Positions 46,564 through 57,192 of a stretch of DNA of 64,000 nt are shown here, one piece after another. Both the position numbers and the translations under genes were made by a program. Under the pieces are notes generated by a model. That model ran no database searches and was not told where the DNA came from. It saw only the letters and a list, made by a program, of their open reading frames with translations. This stretch comes from Palaemon carinicauda (taxonomy: Eukaryota; Arthropoda; Malacostraca; Decapoda; Palaemonidae), in NCBI RefSeq assembly GCF_036898095.1, contig NC_090761.1, forward strand, positions 43,898,407 through 43,962,406. Direction: 5' to 3'. Within the stretch, counting starts at the first letter, position 1; the number at the start of each line of letters is the position of its first letter.

Positions 46564-47529
46564 ATGCCGATTTTAAACGGCAAACTCTACATCTCGGAGA
46601 AGATGGGTGCTGTTCCTTTGGACAAAATCCAGTTCTGGCCAAGCTTTGACGCTTTCCCGAACTGTTTCATTAGACTGAAGGATGAACCAACATCAGGAAA
46701 AGGAACGGAATCAAAGGAGGTTATGATTCTCGACAATGATAAAGCACAGGCTATCCTATCAAGCAGCATAGAAAAGGCGGGTTACTTGGTGTCGAAGGTA
46801 ACCACACCAGGTAACAAGCACTCTTCCTTTCTTGCTCCTGTTTCAATTTCATTCTCCTTTACGGAGAAGGCTTTCAAATATGTCAGTGAGGCAATAGAGA
46901 CAGGTAAACCGTGTCCTACACTCAAGGAGTGCGAGCCTCTGTCACTAACATTTCCCAGACAGGAGAAGAACTGGAAGGAGGCCCATTTCACCTTTTTAGT
47001 AGGAAGACTTGAGGCGGATGTCGCCAGTCGACAATTTAAGGAAAATCTTCAAAAATTATCTGAGTTTCTCTTACAGGATGAACAAGAAACAAAGGAGAGA
47101 CTTGCAGCCTCCTTATCTCTACAGAACTACATAGAGTTCTGTTCGGCTCATCAAGATACCCCAGACATGCTCCAGGTCTTAGCCAAAATACATATGGCTA
47201 CTTTGGTAAAAGACCTTTATGCCTTTATAAAGGCTAGAAGAACATGTAGGGAGTTTGTGTTAGCTAATGCAACAGCGAAACACGATACAAGAAAGCTAAT
47301 ATCTTCTAACATCTGGGGTAAAGACCTCTTTCCAGACGAGGTAGTCAAGAAAGTGATTAAGAACGCCTCCACGGAGAAAGTAGGACTTCTCCAAAAGTGG
47401 GGCATCCTTTCAAAAAGAGAATCTTCTAAGGTTGTGGGTCCCCAACCTAAAAGGAAGATGGAGAGGTCTGGAAATCCATTTCGAGCGGTTCAACAACAAT
47501 CCACAGTTGTAGTGGCCGAGATGTCATAG
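46564..47529 (+). CDS. Gag core, copy D
   Basis: 322-codon open frame aligned with residues starting at about 56017 of copy E (MPMSAGKIFLSEK against MPILNGKLYISEK). It contains VGRLEADVASRQF, LSEFLLQDEQETKERLAASL, KARRTCREFV and SSNIWGKDLFPDEVVK and ends in a basic tail. The Cys-rich N-terminal part seen in E is missing; the sequence just upstream (to 46560) is leader-like and ends in a pyrimidine run plus AAG, so either a deletion or a splice acceptor lies there. Intact over its remaining length, unlike the Pol that follows. Confidence 0.75.
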   Translation: MPILNGKLYISEKMGAVPLDKIQFWPSFDAFPNCFIRLKDEPTSGKGTESKEVMILDNDKAQAILSSSIEKAGYLVSKVTTPGNKHSSFLAPVSISFSFTEKAFKYVSEAIETGKPCPTLKECEPLSLTFPRQEKNWKEAHFTFLVGRLEADVASRQFKENLQKLSEFLLQDEQETKERLAASLSLQNYIEFCSAHQDTPDMLQVLAKIHMATLVKDLYAFIKARRTCREFVLANATAKHDTRKLISSNIWGKDLFPDEVVKKVIKNASTEKVGLLQKWGILSKRESSKVVGPQPKRKMERSGNPFRAVQQQSTVVVAEMS

Positions 47530-47559
47530 ACAGATGGTCGAAAAGATATTCCTACTGAT

Positions 47560-49170
47560 CAGTCGAAGCATAGAAATGCTTCTAGTAGGAGGGAGATTCC
47601 TTTAAGATTGCTGGACCTTTGATCCTTGGGTCCATGGCCTAATCAAGATGGGACTAAGATGAGAGGTGGAGATATCTCTACCACCATTTCCTCAACTCCT
47701 CCGATAATCCAAAACCCTCTTGGAGGAGTTTACCTGAGAGCTCTAGAGCATACAGGTGGTAAGGAAACTTTAGTCCACCGAATTCCAGGGAAAGCCGTTG
47801 TGTGTTTACGAGAAGGACTCAAGAAAATTCAGAGTCATTCAGGACTAATCGCCACTCAACAAGTCCAAATAAAACAACGAGTTCAGGATGTTTATCCTCC
47901 TGAACATAATGACCCTGCTGCAAAAAAGGGTGCCTATAGTCTTACCAGACCCGAAAGTCATCTATCGGCAACTTCCAGTCAATCACCCTTTCCCCTCCTA
48001 TCTAGGACTCAAGTTACACAAAGTAACGCACTTCCTAGGAAAGATACTCGTCAGACTAGACAGAGTCCTAGCTGCCTTCATAAAATTGGCAGACACAGTC
48101 ATGCAACATTTAAGCCTAAGAAAGGTTCTGGCAACAATGTTCCTGGACAAGAGGCTGGGGTGGGCAGCACCCAAGGTGGCTGGTCTATGAACATCCGAAG
48201 AAATGATCCGGTCCCCGGAACATCCTGGATGAAAGATAAACTTCAAGAAGTCTCAATTCTCTCTGGCTCAAAGGTTTCAATGACTGAAAAGCCATTGAAG
48301 CCTGTTGTCACTCCAACTCTCCTTTCCTTTGGGAAGGTAAAAGGAGATGGCAAGGTCTGTCAAGAGACTCCGGTAATCAGTCAGATTCCCAAAACGAGAA
48401 CAGGGAGGAACCCTGTTCTCTCTCCAGTTTGCAATAGAGGCAGGCCCTGTGCTAAGAGCACTGCTGCAAGATGCGCTGGGAGCCTGGAGAAAACAAGCAT
48501 CAAACGCTCGAAGAGGCCTAAAAAGACTGATAGCGGTCCTTCCTTAATCGCTTCCCTAACAAAGGTCAAAGCCCGAAAATCCCAAGACCATGTTGGTCCA
48601 GTCATGAGTAGGGAAACTCTCTCCAAGCAGATCAGATTGTCTACGGCTGATCAGGGACTCCGAAGCGATAACGAGACGCTGCATTCGACGATGCTAAGGA
48701 ACGTCTCATACAGTCTAGGTGTAGTTAGCCATCCCTTACCTAAAGGGATGGCACCTGTCAGCAGTTCACATACAACCAATCCGCAATGTGACAGTGGATG
48801 CTCTACTCAGGCTCAGGCCGATAGAGTTAGAATGGTCCACGGACGCAGACCTATTCTCTCCCAGATGGGAACAAGTCCCCGAACTGCAATCCGACCTCTT
48901 CATTACGAGCGGCGTCAAGGAACTACCTTGATATGTAGCCCTATACGAGGATCCTCTAATTTAAATGATAGATATCATGTCTCTGAAATGGAAGGGATAG
49001 ACTTAGGATTTCCAGTTCATCCCGTCCAATCACCTGCTGAGAGTCCTCAACATGCTGAGATCCTTCCAGGTGGGAGTAGCTCTGTTGGCTCCCAGGTAGC
49101 CCAAGAGCAATCTATCCTCCTTGAGGAAGGAACAGAGGCTGAGGCTGTCCTTTATTCTGAACCCGGGACA
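47560..49170 (+). pseudogene. Degenerate RT/RNase H, copy D
   Basis: Traces of the RT in mixed frames: FDPWVHGLIK near 47615, then KDSRKFRVILD near 47815, and YLGLKLHK near 48000, each matching copy E. The YLDD box is not recognisable. RNase H and methyltransferase-like traces continue to about 48960. A 564-codon frame at 47626-49320 crosses this region but does not follow the RT frame until its last 45 codons; it is mostly accidental. Confidence 0.7.
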
Positions 49171-49179
49171 ACTCCAGAA

Positions 49180-50214
49180 GGTTCAGAGATTAATTGCCTT
49201 CGATTTATTACAGAGAACCCAAACCCTTCATTGCATGATTTTCTTGCCCTAGCGGTTAAGAAAAGATTTTGGATCTCAAAAGGCAATATAGAATTCTTAA
49301 AAGAATACAAGTCTAAGTGAACTAGAAGACAATATGAGTCATCGTGGAAAAAGTGGGTTGCTTTCGTAAAAGCAAAAGGACCGAGAGAGATTTCAATGAA
49401 CTTCTGCATGTCCTTCTTTATCCATCTTCATAACCAGGGTTTGGCGGCCAACACGATAACTACGTGCAAGTCAGCCTTGACTAGACCTCTTCTATATGCC
49501 TTTCAAGTAGACTTGGCGAATGAGATCTTTAATAAGATCCCGAAGGCATGTGCGAGGCTTAGGCCTGCTGCACCACCAAAGTCCATCTCCTGGTCTTTGG
49601 ACAAAGTCCTACATTATGCCTCACCCTTTAACAATGAAGAATTTTCGCTTAAGGATCTAACCCAAAAGGTTATTTTTCTGTTCGCTATAGGCTCAGGGGC
49701 TAGAGTTAATGAAATAGTGGCCTTTTCTAGGGATGAGGGCCACATTCAGTTCTCAAAAACAGGAGAACTGAATCTCTTCCCTGATCCATCCTTTCTCACT
49801 AAGAATGAGCTACCCACTAAAAGGTGGGGTCCCTGGAGAATCTGCCCTCTGAAGGAAGATGTCTCTCTACGTCCGTTAGAGTGTCTAAAGGTCTATCTTC
49901 GTAGAACTTCAGACTTCAGGGGAGGACAGCTCTTTAAAGGAGAAACCTCTGGATCAAACTTATCCCTAAAACAACTGAGGGCGAAGCTCACCTACTTTAT
50001 TAGTAGAGCGGATCCTGACAGTACTCCCGCAGGTCATGATCCGAGAAAGATTGCTTCATCACTGAACTTCTTTCAGTATATGGACTTTGAGCGTCTTCGT
50101 TCATACACTGGATGGAAATCCTCCAGAGTGTTTCACAAACACTATGCGAAACAGGTACATGACCTGAAACACTATGTAGTGGCGGCAGGTAGTGTATTAA
50201 AACCTGCCCCCTAA
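49180..50214 (+). pseudogene. Tyrosine recombinase, copy D (one in-frame TGA)
   Basis: One frame of 345 codons broken only by TGA at 49318-49320 (a Ser codon in copy E). Core-binding domain: RRQYESSWKKWVAFVKA, then FFIHLHNQGLAANTITTCKS. Catalytic domain: Arg in GSGARVNEIVAFS, H-x-x-R in GHDPRKIASSLN and Tyr in FHKHYAKQ, followed by the C-terminal HYVVAAGS. All recombinase catalytic residues are kept. It ends at TAA 50212-50214. Translation from Met 49396 would give 272 residues lacking part of the core-binding domain. Confidence 0.88.
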
Positions 50215-50249
50215 TTACTGTTATAAACAGTCAATGGTTTGTGACTTCA

Positions 50250-50395
50250 AATGTCCTCGCACATATACTGGGTGAGAATCATCCAGAGTGTTCTACAAAC
50301 ACTATGCTAAGCAAGTCCATGGTCTGAAGCAGTATGTGGTAACATCGGGTAGAGTACTTAACCCGCCGTCTAATTCTACGATGAACAGCTAATTG
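50250..50395 (+). repeat. Second, diverged YR tail in copy D
   Basis: CATATACTGGGTGAGAATCATC...TACAAACACTATGC...GTATGTGGTAAC repeats the last 120 bp of the recombinase gene (50100-50214) at about 75-80 percent identity by eye. Too diverged for a fresh duplication; likely captured from a related element. Confidence 0.65.
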
Positions 50396-50721
50396 ACTGG
50401 GACTGTCAATTAAAGGGAGAAGGGGTCATCCCTCTTAGGGTGTGACCTCCTTTGATTAAGTGTTACCATGGTGACACTAGCTCTGTTCAAAATCCCAGGT
50501 GTGGAATTATACAGACGGCACTAGTGGCGGTGTACGTAGTACACAGTGCCGATAAAAGTAACCAGTACAGGAATTATGAAGAGAATTTGTTTTATAAAAT
50601 TTCTTCAATTTGAGAGTGGCACTTATCCTTTCTTGCTTTCCGAGAAAGAAAGATAATCTCTGTACAGGTTACATGTATAGTTCCGTTATCATGCTATATT
50701 CGTTTTACTTACTAATGAAAC

Positions 50722-51084
50722 GGATTTTGAGCGAAGTGAAAAATTTATTTTTGGGTGAAAGAGCCATGTCGTCCTGATGGAAGTTCCTTCATTAGTAGCT
50801 TCCTAAGTTATATGTGACTACAGTGATATATCCCAGAGAATTTACCGAAGGTACCCAGAATTCTAACTCATGGAGCGAGTATCCCTTAAATTTCTCCAAG
50901 GGATATTGCGTAAGGACGTATCTTGACACATCTCATAGCTATTATACCCCGAATAGCCTTTCACTTCGAGAGGGAAAGTGGCAAGAAAAATAGGAGAGTC
51001 GTTAAAAAGGTAAACAACTCGACTCTCCTAACGTACTGTAAATAGTTCGGCCAACCGCCACCGCACGGCGCCACCAAACCATTC
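50722..51084 (+). repeat. Left ITR of copy E
   Basis: GGATTTTGAGCGAAGTGAAA through GCGCCACCAAACCATTCT; inverted match to 60971-61339, over 90 percent identical by eye. Confidence 0.92.
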
Positions 51085-53269
51085 TTTCGTTTGTAGCTTT
51101 GGTGGCCAGTATTTCCCTGTGTTATCTCGCTATTTTCGAAGCTTTTTTTCATGCTGTTATGGATTCCCTTGCTTCATCAGCATCTGGAAAGTTAAGTAAT
51201 ATCTTTTAATTGTGTAAATGTAAGCTCTTGCCAGTTTTGCTTTTCCATTGATATCGTAATTAACGTAACGAGCTGCTGCCAGCCGGATGGCGTCATGTAC
51301 GTAATCGTTCTTTTGTTCATTTAGTTAGCAAGAACGATATTCCCGGCTTATTTGCTTTAATAACTTTAGCTATTTAGTATTTTAGCTAGGGATTTTTATA
51401 TTATGTCATTGTTGTCGTGAATTTGGCTATTAATTCGAGCCTCTCGAGTGCTAGGCTTCTAGCCTAGGCACCCTCACACCTCATGCATGATATAACCTTC
51501 CTGGTAAAGTTTTATTGAAGCTCAGGCAATATTTTATACAATTAAGATATTACTGTTTATTTTCCTCTTCCATACTAGTATACTAGAGTTACGTAGAACG
51601 TTTCTCTAAGCTTTTTAGCTTAATAGCTTTAGTGCTTTAGTATACTTTATATGCCCCCATTACTCTTATATTGTCTTTTGAGGGGGAGATAGATATCTCA
51701 TATACCCCTTTAAGTCAATATTTTCTCTATGAGAATTAAGAGTAATTCCCTTTCCCTCTGATTAGCCTAGGCTATCCTCAGTTATTTACCGTAACCTGTG
51801 GTTGGGTAAATTTTCTGGGGCGTTTCGTTTCCCTCTCCTTTTCTCTGAGCTGGCAACTGAGTAGCTTGTCAGCATTGAGTTTGGAGTTGGGGACGGGACA
51901 TCAGAGTAAGTCTGTGTTAGGCATCTGGCTACCTGGATTTATACCGGCAACTGAGTAGCTTGTCGGTATTCCAGTAGGGCTAGTTGCTGTTCAGGAAGCT
52001 AGCCTCCCTAGATCTTGTAGAGGTTATTGTTTTACAATTTCCTCTTTATGGGTCTAGCAGACAGTCCTGTATTAGGGGTTCTTAACTGGAAGATAGGTTT
52101 CTTCCATGTTTTGATCCCTGGTACGAGATTCTGTTCTCTTGAGTTCGTTTTCGGATGTTCTCTCATTGCCTAACCCAACCTGGGGAATTGACTTCCCATA
52201 TTTGAGGTTACTATGAGGACAGAATCCTTCAGGTTAGGTAATGCCTTAGGGTATTACTTTACTTATGGACTATTCACCCCTTCCCCGCTATCTATTTTGT
52301 GTTGAGTGATCCAACACCCTTATGGCCGTGGTTCTACATAGGCTCCTGTGGACGTCTGTAGACTTGTCATGAGTTTTTCTGTCTGTGACTAGTTAGGTCA
52401 CTGACAGATAACTTCATATCTTTGAGTGTACCTTAGAGTCCTCCCTTGGACTGTCTTCCATATGCCTTAAGATGGGATATGGTTGAGTGGAAGCCCGAAT
52501 TTATTTCCCTCTTCCACTGGCACACTCTTTCAGGATGTGGACGACATAGCTGATCCTTTGCCGTCTTCTATCCTTATCTTTCCCTTTTTCCGTTTATCAT
52601 GGGCTACCGTCGGCAGTTAATTCTGCCGACAATTTTGGATGGTTAGGCTAACAGTTCGCTGTAATCCCTTACCTTGGACACCGTTGATCGATGGCCGTTG
52701 GTGAGTTTTTTGTAGGCCTGTCTGCCGGCAACTGAGTAGCTTGTCGGCAGCTGGCCTATGCCTTCCATCCATAATTTTATATTTAACAGCCGGCAGTTGC
52801 CGGCAGGCCCGGCAGATGCCGGCCTGCTGGTATATGCTGGCTAGCCCAACATGCCGACAGTGTCGGCAAGACCGACACTAAATCCATCTTTTATTAGCCG
52901 GCAGTTGCCGGCGGACCCGGCAGACGCCGGCCTGCCGGCATATGCCAGCTAGCCCTACATGCCGGCAGTGTCGGCGGGGCCGGCAGTGTCGGCGGGGCCG
53001 GCAGTGTCGGCGGGGCCGGCAGTGTCGGCGGGGCCGGCAGTGTCGGCGGGGCCGGCAGTGTCGGCGGGGGCGGTAGTGTCGGCGGGGCCGGCAGTGTCGG
53101 CGGGGCTGGCAGTGTCGGCGGGGCTGGCAGTATCGGCGGGGCCGGCAATACTGACGGCATACTACCACCGGCAACTGTTGTACCCTGAAAAAATATAGAA
53201 TTTTTTCCAACCTGCAAGTGGTTCTTGAGCAGTTGTGAGACCATCACATAGAAAGTTGATTCTCTTCTA
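51085..53269 (+). other. Leader of copy E, first part
   Basis: No long coding frame. The motif GGCAACTGAGTAGCTTGTC occurs three times (51852, 51946, 52727). An approximately 108-bp segment beginning AGCCGGCAGTTGCCGGC occurs twice in tandem (about 52789 and 52897) and grades into the 18-bp array. The first 450 bp align with the leader of copy D. Confidence 0.6.
52962..53156. repeat. 18-bp GC-rich minisatellite
   Basis: About ten copies of CCGGCAGTGTCGGCGGGG with single-base variants. Eighteen is a multiple of three, so both strands are open here (VSAGPA repeats on plus, LPAPPT repeats on minus); this is a by-product of composition, not evidence of a protein. Confidence 0.92.
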
Positions 53270-54027
53270 CAGACGCTCCCCAAGATACGAACATCCGTGT
53301 TACGAACATCCGGATATACGAACACAAATTGACGGAAGTCCAAACATGTTCGTAAACATCCGTAGATTTCATCGCAAGTTTAAATTTTGAAATTAGCGCC
53401 ACTCCCGACTTGTATTGACTATATGTTGATTTTGTTATTACCAATGTTCTACTTAATTTTTCTTAGGACTTCCAAAACGGAAACCTTCCATCATAATAAA
53501 CAAACGAAGGCATTAAACGTGCATGTTGAAAGTGATAAATAATGGTATTAAAAGCTTTTAGTAAATATGCTATTACAAATATTATTTACCGTATCTATAT
53601 AAAATCCTACATACGTAGCAAAGTAGGAAAACTATTTTTTTTTTTGGGGGGGGGGCGTTTAATCATCAATAACAAACCGCCGCTAATGACAGAATGATAA
53701 TTTACGATAATTCTAAACTGTTACTTAAGATGATTGTCCATTCCGTATCCAAAATACTTTTCCTAACTTCAATTATAAGTCAACTTGTACCCCCCTCACT
53801 TATGAAACCATCTAAAATAAAAAGTATGAGAAGAAGCAAGTACTAGCCCGAACAATTAAGTTACCGCTATAATGTTCGATGTGACAGATGGTGCGAGATT
53901 GGAGAAAGTAAGGAAAATTGAATCATGATTGATTTTCAATATAAATGAAACTTTGAGGAGCAACAAAGATATCATTTGTTAGAGAGATAAGAGAGAGGTA
54001 AGGAATGGGAGGTAGTGAAAAGTAGCC

Positions 54028-54030
<3 letters not shown>

Positions 54031-54094
<64 letters not shown>

Positions 54095-54107
54095 TGTGTG
54101 TGTGTGT
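54031..54107. repeat. (AG)n(TG)n microsatellite
   Basis: About 60 bp of AG followed by about 15 bp of TG, inside the TA-flanked insertion. Confidence 0.95.
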
Positions 54108-54572
54108 TGGTTTAAATGTAAGAAACAAAAAAAATTGATAGGTTATAACACATTGGTGCTTATGTAATATCAACTGTATAGACGGTTTAAATAAGTTAAG
54201 AAATGGTATAAACGATACTTTGTTAGTGTATTCGTACGCTCTCAAGAGCGGCAGCTAGACGTCAGCTGATCTGATCACAGCCAAAAGTAAAACAAAAAGA
54301 AGTCAACAATACTCTATTTTTAAAACACACCCAAAATTTAAAAACAAAAGTACACGCTTTCTTAATGTGCAATTAACTATTTAAAGAGTAGCAATTTTCT
54401 AGAATAAAATGATGTTTCCCTAAAAAATAGTGGTTTGCTGATGAAATCGGATACCGTATTTTTAGCTACGATTGAAATGGATGTAAACTCTGCATAATTT
54501 TTTCGTTTCGTATTTAATTGACACTAAGAAAACTAATTTTAGTTTCTTCATCTATATGTAAGTATTGTATAA

Positions 54573-54576
<4 letters not shown>

Positions 54577-54653
<77 letters not shown>
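54577..54653. repeat. (AG)n microsatellite
   Basis: About 77 bp of perfect AG repeats, inside the same insertion. Confidence 0.95.
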
Positions 54654-54659
<6 letters not shown>

Positions 54660-55233
54660 TCAGCTGTTGTAATCGAATGCCGTGTTTTTGTTTCGTGAGA
54701 AATTGATCGCCACGACTAACAACAACATACTGTACTGAACTTTACAGTATTACAGTATACAGACTACTGTAATATGATAAAGTAAAATATTTGTAATAAC
54801 CTATTTTATATGAAATGGGGCTATTTGTTGACTTCTACGGCTGAAAATCGTAGACATCTGAGTTAGGTTACGCTTACCCTAGACCAAAATTTAACACTAA
54901 CGACTTACGAACAATCCGCATTACGAACAGACTCTCGGTCCCTATTGTGTTCGTTAGTTGGGGACTGTGTATATTAATGGTTATGTCCATTAAAATTATC
55001 CACTATATTGAACATTTTAAGAGGAAGTGTCAAGAAGATATTCCCTCTGTTATTTAATTCTTTATGAATTTCCTAGTTCAATATGGGAGGAGGTCATAGC
55101 AAATGGCTGGATGGGAAACACATGTGGGTGTCTTTCCTACACTATAGCTTACCCTATCCAAGCTAAATATAATAACTTATGTTGAAATCTGAAGATTTCA
55201 CTGAAAACTCATTTGCTTTTCTTTTCTTTACAG

Positions 55234-57192
55234 GAGGAGCATCCCGAGTGCGGGAACAACTTTTGTAGAGTCCGCAGCAAGGACTTCTACGGACATGGCG
55301 TGTGTAGGTCTCACGCCCGCTGTTCTGTCACCAAAGGGGCCCTCAAGTACTGGGACCCAGAGGTATGTACTGTGTGTGAAAAGTTGGTTAAGGAGGCTTT
55401 TGATGAACAAAAGTCTACGGAGTCTAGGGATGCAGCTAGGGCTAAGCTGCGTAAATGGGTAAGAGGTTTTCAGAAGAACACATCGGGCCCATACCTTCCT
55501 AATGTTAGGATGAGGGACTCTCTCTTCCCCGGAGCTCGTGACGATTCCATCATTCCCCAGACCAAACCTTCAATCCCCTTGGTGCAGATTCAGGTTCAGA
55601 AGCCTAGAGAACCTGACGTTGCGGATACTTTGGAAAGTATCCACCTGGACGACAATATGTCTGTCGTCTCCGAGGAGACCTAGAAAAATCTCCACGTGGA
55701 TGAGCTCGAACAGGAGGCAGTGGTTCCTCCTATTAGTGATGTGGAGAACGTTGAAGCGGTTTCCGTTTCTTCAGCGGCTACGGCTGAACCAACACCCTCA
55801 ACCTCTTCACAACCGCCTCAATTAGAGGCAATTACGAGTACTCTCCAATCCCTTATGTCGATGGTACACGACTTACTGAAGAGGTCTACCGAGAAAGAGA
55901 CTACTTTCCGGTCAGAAATAGAGCAGCTAGTTTCTTCGCGTTTAGCCCCAAAGAAGCTAAATGTTAAGGACCTTCCTGTGTTTTCCGACATTAACCCATG
56001 GAGGTACACGGAACACATGCCTATGTCAGCAGGCAAGATTTTCCTCTCGGAGAAACTGGGTACCGTACCAGTAGAAGAAGTTGAATTCTGGCCCAGCAGA
56101 GCATCCTACCCGGATTGTTATGTCCGGCTCAGAACTGAACCGGCATCAAAAGAAGAGACAGAGCCCAAGGAAGTAATTGTCCTTGAGCTCGCTAAGGCGC
56201 AAGCGTTGCTTACATAGAAATTAAAAGAGAGGGCATTCACTAGCTCAAAGGTGCCGGCCTTAAGCAAGAAACATCCGTCGTTCATTGATGACCCTCAACG
56301 TGGTTTTCCCTTTATGGACAAAGGGTTTAAAGCGGCTCTGAAGGCCGTAAGGGCAGGAAAACCCTGTCCCACGCTAGAAGAAAGCAAGCCTTTATCCCTT
56401 GCTTTCCCTTCAGATGACAAAGACTGGAAGGACGTTCATGTTACCTTCTCAGTCGGGAAGCTGGAGGCCGATATCGCTGGACGTCAGTTCAACGAGGACC
56501 TCCCAAAGCTGTCAGAGTTTCTCCTGAAGAGAGAACACGAGACCAAGGAACGCTTGGCTGCATCCATGTCTCTACAAACAGGGCTAGAAACGATGGCTAT
56601 CATTCCTGATAGCCCAGATATGTATATGGTCTTTGCCAAAGCTCACTTAGGTACAGTGACTAAAGACCTGTACAACTTTATCAGAGCCAGGACGGCCTGT
56701 AGAGAGTTCGTGTTTGCTTCCGCTTCGGTAAAACACGAACCTAGGAAGCTGATAGCTTCTAATATCTGGGGAAAAGACCTCTTTCCTAGTGATGTGGTCA
56801 AGGAGGTCGTAGATAAGGCTGCTTCGGAGAATAGGAATCTCCTCTCCAAATGGGGCTTGTCCTCAAAGAGAAAATCTTCCGCTGATGGGGGTCCCCAGCC
56901 GAAGAACAAGTCAAAGCGGCCTCGTTTGCCCTCTCGGCCAAGACAGCAACAGCTTCCCGTGGCCACGGTGTCCCAGACGGTGGCACAACCCACCACCACC
57001 TTTCAACTGGTGCCCCAAACACTGGCGTCTCAGTCGCCAGTTTTCACCCCAGCTTTTGAAAGGCAATCGGCTTCTTCTAAGCCAAAGTTTCGAGGCTCCT
57101 TTTGGGGCGCCTCGAGATGCCCCTTCAAAGGAAGAGGCAACAAAGGTGGTCGTGGCCAAGGAGGAAAATCCTCCAACCAGCACTCAAAATGA
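55234..57192 (+). pseudogene. Gag with Cys/His-rich N-terminus, copy E (two TAG stops)
   Basis: One frame of about 650 codons broken by TAG at 55681-55683 and 56215-56217. It begins EEHPECGNNFCRVRSKDFYG-HGVCRSHARC and DPEVCTVCEKLV, a Cys/His cluster likely to bind zinc. Then come a Ser/Thr/Pro-rich linker with LEAITSTLQSLMSMVHDLL (possible coiled coil), the conserved core (VGKLEADIAGRQF, LAASMSLQTGLE, IASNIWGKDLFP) and a basic Gly/Arg-rich tail (KGRGNKGGRGQGGK). The sequence CTTTTCTTTACAG immediately precedes the Cys-rich start, and the only upstream Met (55213) lies in that pyrimidine tract, so the 5' end may be spliced. Confidence 0.82.

Larger units (their letters stand above)
45842..50721 (+). 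mobile_element. DIRS-type YR retrotransposon, family 3, copy D (3' truncated)
   Basis: The left end begins ACATTTTTGGGCTCAAGCCA and shares a roughly 350-bp ITR and a leader with copy E. Then a Gag lacking its N-terminus (46564), a degenerate RT/RNase H and a well-kept YR (about 49190-50214). An internal duplication of a diverged YR tail follows at 50250-50395. There is no ICR or right ITR: at 50722 the sequence passes straight into the left ITR of copy E. It lies within OSGEPL1 intron 3. Confidence 0.8.
53270..54969. mobile_element. TA-flanked DNA transposon insertion (Tigger/pogo-like, non-autonomous)
   Basis: The left end CAGACGCTCCCCAAGATACG-AACA and the reverse complement of the right end CACAGTCCCCAACTAACG-AACA are imperfect terminal inverted repeats, with TA on both sides (53268-53269 and 54970-54971). 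CAG at the tip, a CCCC block and repeated TACGAACA motifs resemble Tigger/pogo family ends. The interior has no transposase frame; it contains two AG microsatellites. It interrupts the leader of copy E. Confidence 0.65.

Noticed and set aside
47626..49320. A 564-codon open frame between Gag and recombinase of copy D
   Set aside because: Only its last 45 codons follow a conserved frame (recombinase start). The rest crosses RT/RNase H remnants whose recognisable motifs lie in other frames, so it is accidental openness.
52878..53343. Open frames rich in LPAPPT or VSAGPA repeats
   Set aside because: They are translations of the 18-bp minisatellite on both strands; a period divisible by three and GC-rich composition explain the lack of stops.
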